From Bacillota bacterium (lineage in GTDB: Bacteria > Bacillota > Clostridia > Christensenellales > SZUA-584): a stretch of 7,984 nt of DNA. The DNA lies in contig JAEZNC010000028.1 in assembly GCA_023441905.1 (NCBI GenBank), positions 1-7,984 of the forward strand, in the 5' to 3' direction. Of the stretch, positions 5,210 to 7,984 are shown in pieces (position 1 is the first letter of the stretch; each line of letters starts with the position of its first letter). The notes beneath the pieces are model-generated. The model made no database searches. It had not been told where the DNA came from and was given only the letters and a program-made list of their open reading frames with translations. Position numbers and translations under genes: made by a program.

Positions 5210-7564
5210 ATGAATAATGAATTTTTACCGATGTCTCTCGCTGAGACAGACGGACAGCCATTCGATTTTATTGTGGTGACCCCGGACGCTTATGTGGACC
5301 ATCCGTCGTTTGCAGCCGCCATCATCGGGCGCTTCGTGCAAAGTCTCGGGTTCAGGGTGGGCATCATCGCCCAGCCCGACTGGCGCAGCGACGCCGATTT
5401 TATTAAGCTCGGCACCCCGCGCTTTGCGTTTTTATTAAGCGGCGGCAACATGGACGGCATCGTCAACATGTACACATCAGCCAAGCGGCTGCGCAGTGAA
5501 GACGCGTACTCGCCGGGCGGCAAGACGGGGCTGCGTCCGCCGCGCCCGACCATCGCGTACACCGCGCGCTTAAAGCAGTCTCATAAGGAGACGCCCGTCA
5601 TCATCGGCGGCGTGGAAGCCACGCAAAGGCGTTTCGCGCATTACGATTATTATGAGGACAAGGTGCGCCGCTCGTATCTTGTCGACTCAAAAGCGGACAT
5701 GCTCGTGTTCGGCATGGGAGAACGCCCGCTTAAGGACATATGCACGCGTCTCGCGGGCGGTGAACACATCGCGGATCTGATAGGCATACGCGGCACGTGC
5801 GTGTTGCGTCCTTCTCTGGAGGGCATCGGAGAGTCTGTTGTGCTGCCGCCGTTTGAACGCGTGGAAGCGGACAAGAAAGCGTTTGCCGACGCTTTTAAGC
5901 TGATCTATAAGAACGGCTTTCCGAAGGGCAAAACGCTTGTGCAGGCGCATGGAGACCGGTTTGTGATCCAGTTTCCGCCCTCACTGCCGCTTTCCACGCC
6001 CGATATGGACGCCATTTACGGCCTGCCGTTCCAAAAACGCGCGCATCCGTCGTATACCGAGCCGATTCCGGCGCTCGCCGAAGTTCAGTTCGGCATCACG
6101 GCGCTGCGCGGCTGCCCCGGCATGTGCGCATTCTGCTCGATATCCGCGCATCAGGGCAAAACCATACAAAAACGCTCCAAAAAATCCATCGTGGAGGAAA
6201 CGAAACGCATCGCGCAGATGCGCGAGTTCAAGGGCAACATTTCGGATGTTGGCGGCCCCACGGCCAACTTTTACGACGCGATATGCACGGCAAGGAACTC
6301 CCAGAGCTGTACGCGCACATGCCTCTCGCCCAACGTTTGTCCCTATTTGAAGGTCAGCCATAAGGGCATCACCGAGGTGCTCGAGGCGGTGGAAAGCGTG
6401 CCGGGCGTGAAGCGTGTGTTTATTCGAAGCGGCCTGCGCTACGATTACATCATGGCGGATCGGGACAACCGGTTCTTCGACCGTCTCGTGAGAAAGCATA
6501 TCAGCGGCCAGCTCAAGGTGGCACCCGAGCACGTTTGTCCCGAGGTGCTGGCGCTGATGAACAAGCCGCATTACGGCACATACGAGCGCTTTGCGAAGCG
6601 CTTCGAAGGCGCTACCAAGCGCGCGGGCAAACCGCAGTTTCTGCTGCCATACTACATTTCGTCGCACCCGGGCAGCACGCTTGCCGATGCGATTGAGCTT
6701 GCGGTGACGCTCAAAAAGCAGGGGTTCGTGCCGGATCAGGTGCAGGATTTTTATCCGACACCCGGCACACTTTCCACATGCATGTATTATACGGGGATCA
6801 ATCCGCTGACCGGAAAAAGCGTTTATGTGGCCCGCACACCGAAGGAAAAAGCGATGCAGCGCGCGCTGCTCGCGTTTCACAATAAGAAAAACTGGCCGCT
6901 GATACGCGAGGCGCTCATAGAAGCGGGCAGGGAAGATTTGATTGAGCACGGTAAGGACGGCCTTGTTCCGCCCGAGGCACCGAAGCAGGGCGGGGGGAAG
7001 CCGCGTAGACCGGTGGTCCCGGGTCAATCCGAATGGCAGAAGGAATCGAACAGACCCAAAAAACAAACGAAACCGTACAGTTCCGGAAATCAGTCGGACG
7101 CCGATAGGCCGAGAAAGTCGGCGGATGCGGGTAGACCGGAAAAACGGTCGGACTGGCCGAAAAAGCAGTTTGATGCGGGTAAGCCTGAAAAACGGTCGGA
7201 CTGGCCGAAAAAGCAGTTTGATGCGGGGAAGCCGAATCGACAATCAGGATCGGCCAGATCGAGCAGACAGACAGCTGCCGATAGGCCGAACAGACAATCG
7301 GATGCCGATAGGCTGGGAAAGTCGGCGGATGCGGGCAGACCGGAAAAACAATCTGACTGGCCCAAAAAGCAGTCAGACGGCAAACCGAGAAGACAGTCAG
7401 ACGCAGACGGATCAAGAAAACAGTCTGAGTGGCCGAAAAAGCAGTTTGATGGCAACCGTTCAAACAGGCAGACGAACGCCGAAAAACCAACCAAACAATC
7501 GAATACAGATCGCCCGAACAGGCAGACGGGCGGATCGAGCAGACAGAATAAAAGTAATAAATAA
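5210..7564 (+). CDS. ygiQ: YgiQ family (UPF0313) radical-SAM protein with expanded basic C-terminal tail
   Basis: A 784-residue protein. The N-terminal UPF0313 domain (about 1-285) shows DAYVDHPSFAAAIIGR, IIGGVEATQRRFAHYDYYEDKVRRS and FGMGERPL, all typical of the family. The radical-SAM core (about 290-520) has CPGMCAFC, with C302, C306 and C309 expected to bind the 4Fe-4S cluster that cleaves S-adenosylmethionine. A second cysteine set (C359, C367, C371, C377) follows; a similar set is found in E. coli YgiQ. A DUF3362-like region with DFYPTPGTLSTCMYYTG and ARTPKEKAMQRALL runs to about 590. The remaining ~195 residues are rich in K, R, Q, S and D, contain four [QR]S[DE]WPKKQ copies, and look disordered. 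No signal peptide or membrane segment is seen, so it is cytoplasmic. The chemical role of the family is not established. The ATG at 5210 fits family N-termini; Met8 (5231) is an alternative, but neither has a visible ribosome binding site. It is probably transcribed alone, ending at the hairpin at 7569. Confidence 0.95.
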   Translation: MNNEFLPMSLAETDGQPFDFIVVTPDAYVDHPSFAAAIIGRFVQSLGFRVGIIAQPDWRSDADFIKLGTPRFAFLLSGGNMDGIVNMYTSAKRLRSEDAYSPGGKTGLRPPRPTIAYTARLKQSHKETPVIIGGVEATQRRFAHYDYYEDKVRRSYLVDSKADMLVFGMGERPLKDICTRLAGGEHIADLIGIRGTCVLRPSLEGIGESVVLPPFERVEADKKAFADAFKLIYKNGFPKGKTLVQAHGDRFVIQFPPSLPLSTPDMDAIYGLPFQKRAHPSYTEPIPALAEVQFGITALRGCPGMCAFCSISAHQGKTIQKRSKKSIVEETKRIAQMREFKGNISDVGGPTANFYDAICTARNSQSCTRTCLSPNVCPYLKVSHKGITEVLEAVESVPGVKRVFIRSGLRYDYIMADRDNRFFDRLVRKHISGQLKVAPEHVCPEVLALMNKPHYGTYERFAKRFEGATKRAGKPQFLLPYYISSHPGSTLADAIELAVTLKKQGFVPDQVQDFYPTPGTLSTCMYYTGINPLTGKSVYVARTPKEKAMQRALLAFHNKKNWPLIREALIEAGREDLIEHGKDGLVPPEAPKQGGGKPRRPVVPGQSEWQKESNRPKKQTKPYSSGNQSDADRPRKSADAGRPEKRSDWPKKQFDAGKPEKRSDWPKKQFDAGKPNRQSGSARSSRQTAADRPNRQSDADRLGKSADAGRPEKQSDWPKKQSDGKPRRQSDADGSRKQSEWPKKQFDGNRSNRQTNAEKPTKQSNTDRPNRQTGGSSRQNKSNK
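7091..7372 (+). repeat. Dispersed 78-bp duplication within the ygiQ tail
   Basis: Segments 7091-7168 and 7295-7372 align without gaps at 69 of 78 bases, offset by 204 bases (68 codons). They encode QSDADRPRKSADAGRPEK... and QSDADRLGKSADAGRPEK..., each leading into SDWPKKQ. The offset is a multiple of three, so the frame is kept. A further degraded SEWPKKQFDG copy lies near 7426-7455. Most differences are transitions, suggesting the duplication is older than the 48-bp one beside it. Confidence 0.85.
7132..7227 (+). repeat. Two tandem 48-bp units in the ygiQ tail
   Basis: Units 7132-7179 and 7180-7227 match at 45 of 48 bases. The last 41 bases of each (7139-7179 and 7187-7227) are identical. 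Each unit encodes 16 residues; the second reads KPEKRSDWPKKQFDAG from the preceding base. Near-identity including third codon positions points to recent in-frame duplication by slippage or unequal recombination. Confidence 0.9.
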
Positions 7565-7568
7565 AATT

Positions 7569-7593
7569 ACAGCGGCACTGCGCCGCTGTTTTT
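7569..7593 (+). terminator. Intrinsic terminator after ygiQ, probably bidirectional
   Basis: ACAGCGGC (7569-7576) and GCCGCTGT (7582-7589) form a perfect 8-bp GC-rich stem with a 5-base loop, followed by TTTT (7590-7593), starting 5 bases after the ygiQ stop. On the minus strand the same stem is followed by AATTTTATTTATT, a weaker T-rich tract. It lies downstream of the convergent minus-strand gene, so it may stop both transcripts. Confidence 0.9.
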
Positions 7594-7613
7594 ATGTCAC
7601 GCATTGATTCATT

Positions 7614-7982
7614 TCACGCTATCGGGATCGGCTTTTTTATTGTTACGCCCAATCGCGCAGGAATATCATAATTTTTCTTGTGTGAATAATTGAGCAGCGT
7701 GATGTTTCCGATATTGTTTACGGCGTATTCAACCTCATCATACCCGACAGGATAATGGGGCCCCAAATACGGCTCTATGCCGATCTTGACTGTGTACCCA
7801 CGGTCATTCTTTGTCAAGCTGATTATTTGACTCACATAATAGGTGACGCTCGGGTTGTCGGATAAGTAATCAGAATAAAAGTCATCGGATGCTTTCTGAA
7901 GCTCCGGCGTCAATAAGGTCAATATGAAATCCCGCAGCCTGATTGACTGATTGAGAAAAGCCGCACAGATCACGGCGCATAA
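7614..7982 (-). CDS. DUF3888-like secreted protein, N-terminus cut by window edge
   Basis: This minus-strand frame runs from the right edge to a TGA at 7614-7616. The visible part is 122 codons. A GTG at 7971-7973 could be read as a start, but the frame stays open to the edge and reads LCAVICAAFLN, which resembles the hydrophobic end of a signal peptide, so the true start is probably outside the window. The mature part has LTPELQKASDDFYSDYL followed by an alternating beta pattern and GPHYPVGYDEVEYAV. This resembles DUF3888 (PF13027), small exported proteins of Bacilli and Clostridia with an LxPxIxKAIxDYY segment and a later GPHxPPxG-type segment. Their function is unknown. The VIC sequence is a weak lipobox-like string that cannot be judged without the N-terminus. 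The gene is convergent with ygiQ, 49 bases between stop codons, and gives no clue to partners. Confidence 0.7.
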   Translation of the reverse strand, partial: LCAVICAAFLNQSIRLRDFILTLLTPELQKASDDFYSDYLSDNPSVTYYVSQIISLTKNDRGYTVKIGIEPYLGPHYPVGYDEVEYAVNNIGNITLLNYSHKKNYDIPARLGVTIKKPIPIA

Positions 7983-7984
7983 AG

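Noticed and set aside
5981..7243. Minus-strand open frame of 420 codons opposite ygiQ
   Set aside because: It is antisense to the conserved YgiQ core, is rich in Arg/His/Leu as expected from reverse reading of GC-rich codons, and has no family-like motif.
6942..7607. Second plus-strand frame of 221 codons over the ygiQ tail
   Set aside because: The repeats have periods divisible by three and few T-rich codons, so several frames stay open together. The ygiQ frame continues directly from a conserved core and ends just before a terminator, so it is the real one.

Overview
The window looks like chromosomal DNA of a fairly GC-rich member of the Bacillota, most likely a clostridial lineage. The reasons are a clostridial-type cyclic beta-1,2-glucan synthase, a UPF0313/YgiQ radical-SAM protein with a long lysine/arginine-rich tail, and a DUF3888-type secreted protein, a family known mainly from Bacilli and Clostridia. 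No phage, plasmid, CRISPR or transposase gene is visible. Assignment below class level is not supported.

Layout: (1) 3-4946, plus strand, is the C-terminal ~1,650 residues of a giant cyclic beta-1,2-glucan synthase (NdvB/ChvB-like). Its N-terminal glycosyltransferase part lies upstream of the window. (2) 4947-5209 is a 263-bp intergenic stretch, more AT-rich than its flanks. It has an unusual density of nested complementary segments (5022-5173) that could fold into one elongated RNA, followed by an extended -10 promoter element placed immediately before the next start codon. (3) 5210-7564, plus strand, encodes a YgiQ-family radical-SAM protein whose last ~195 residues are a low-complexity basic tail built by in-frame duplications. 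(4) 7569-7593 is an intrinsic terminator that may serve both strands. (5) 7614 to the right edge, minus strand, is a DUF3888-like secreted protein, convergent with ygiQ and cut off at its N-terminus.

Function: the glucan synthase is expected to build, cyclise and trim beta-1,2-glucan at the cell surface. YgiQ proteins have no settled biochemical role. No pathway connects the three genes; each appears to be its own transcription unit. The most interesting material is the intergenic structured element with its possible leaderless ygiQ promoter, and the duplication-built tail of YgiQ.
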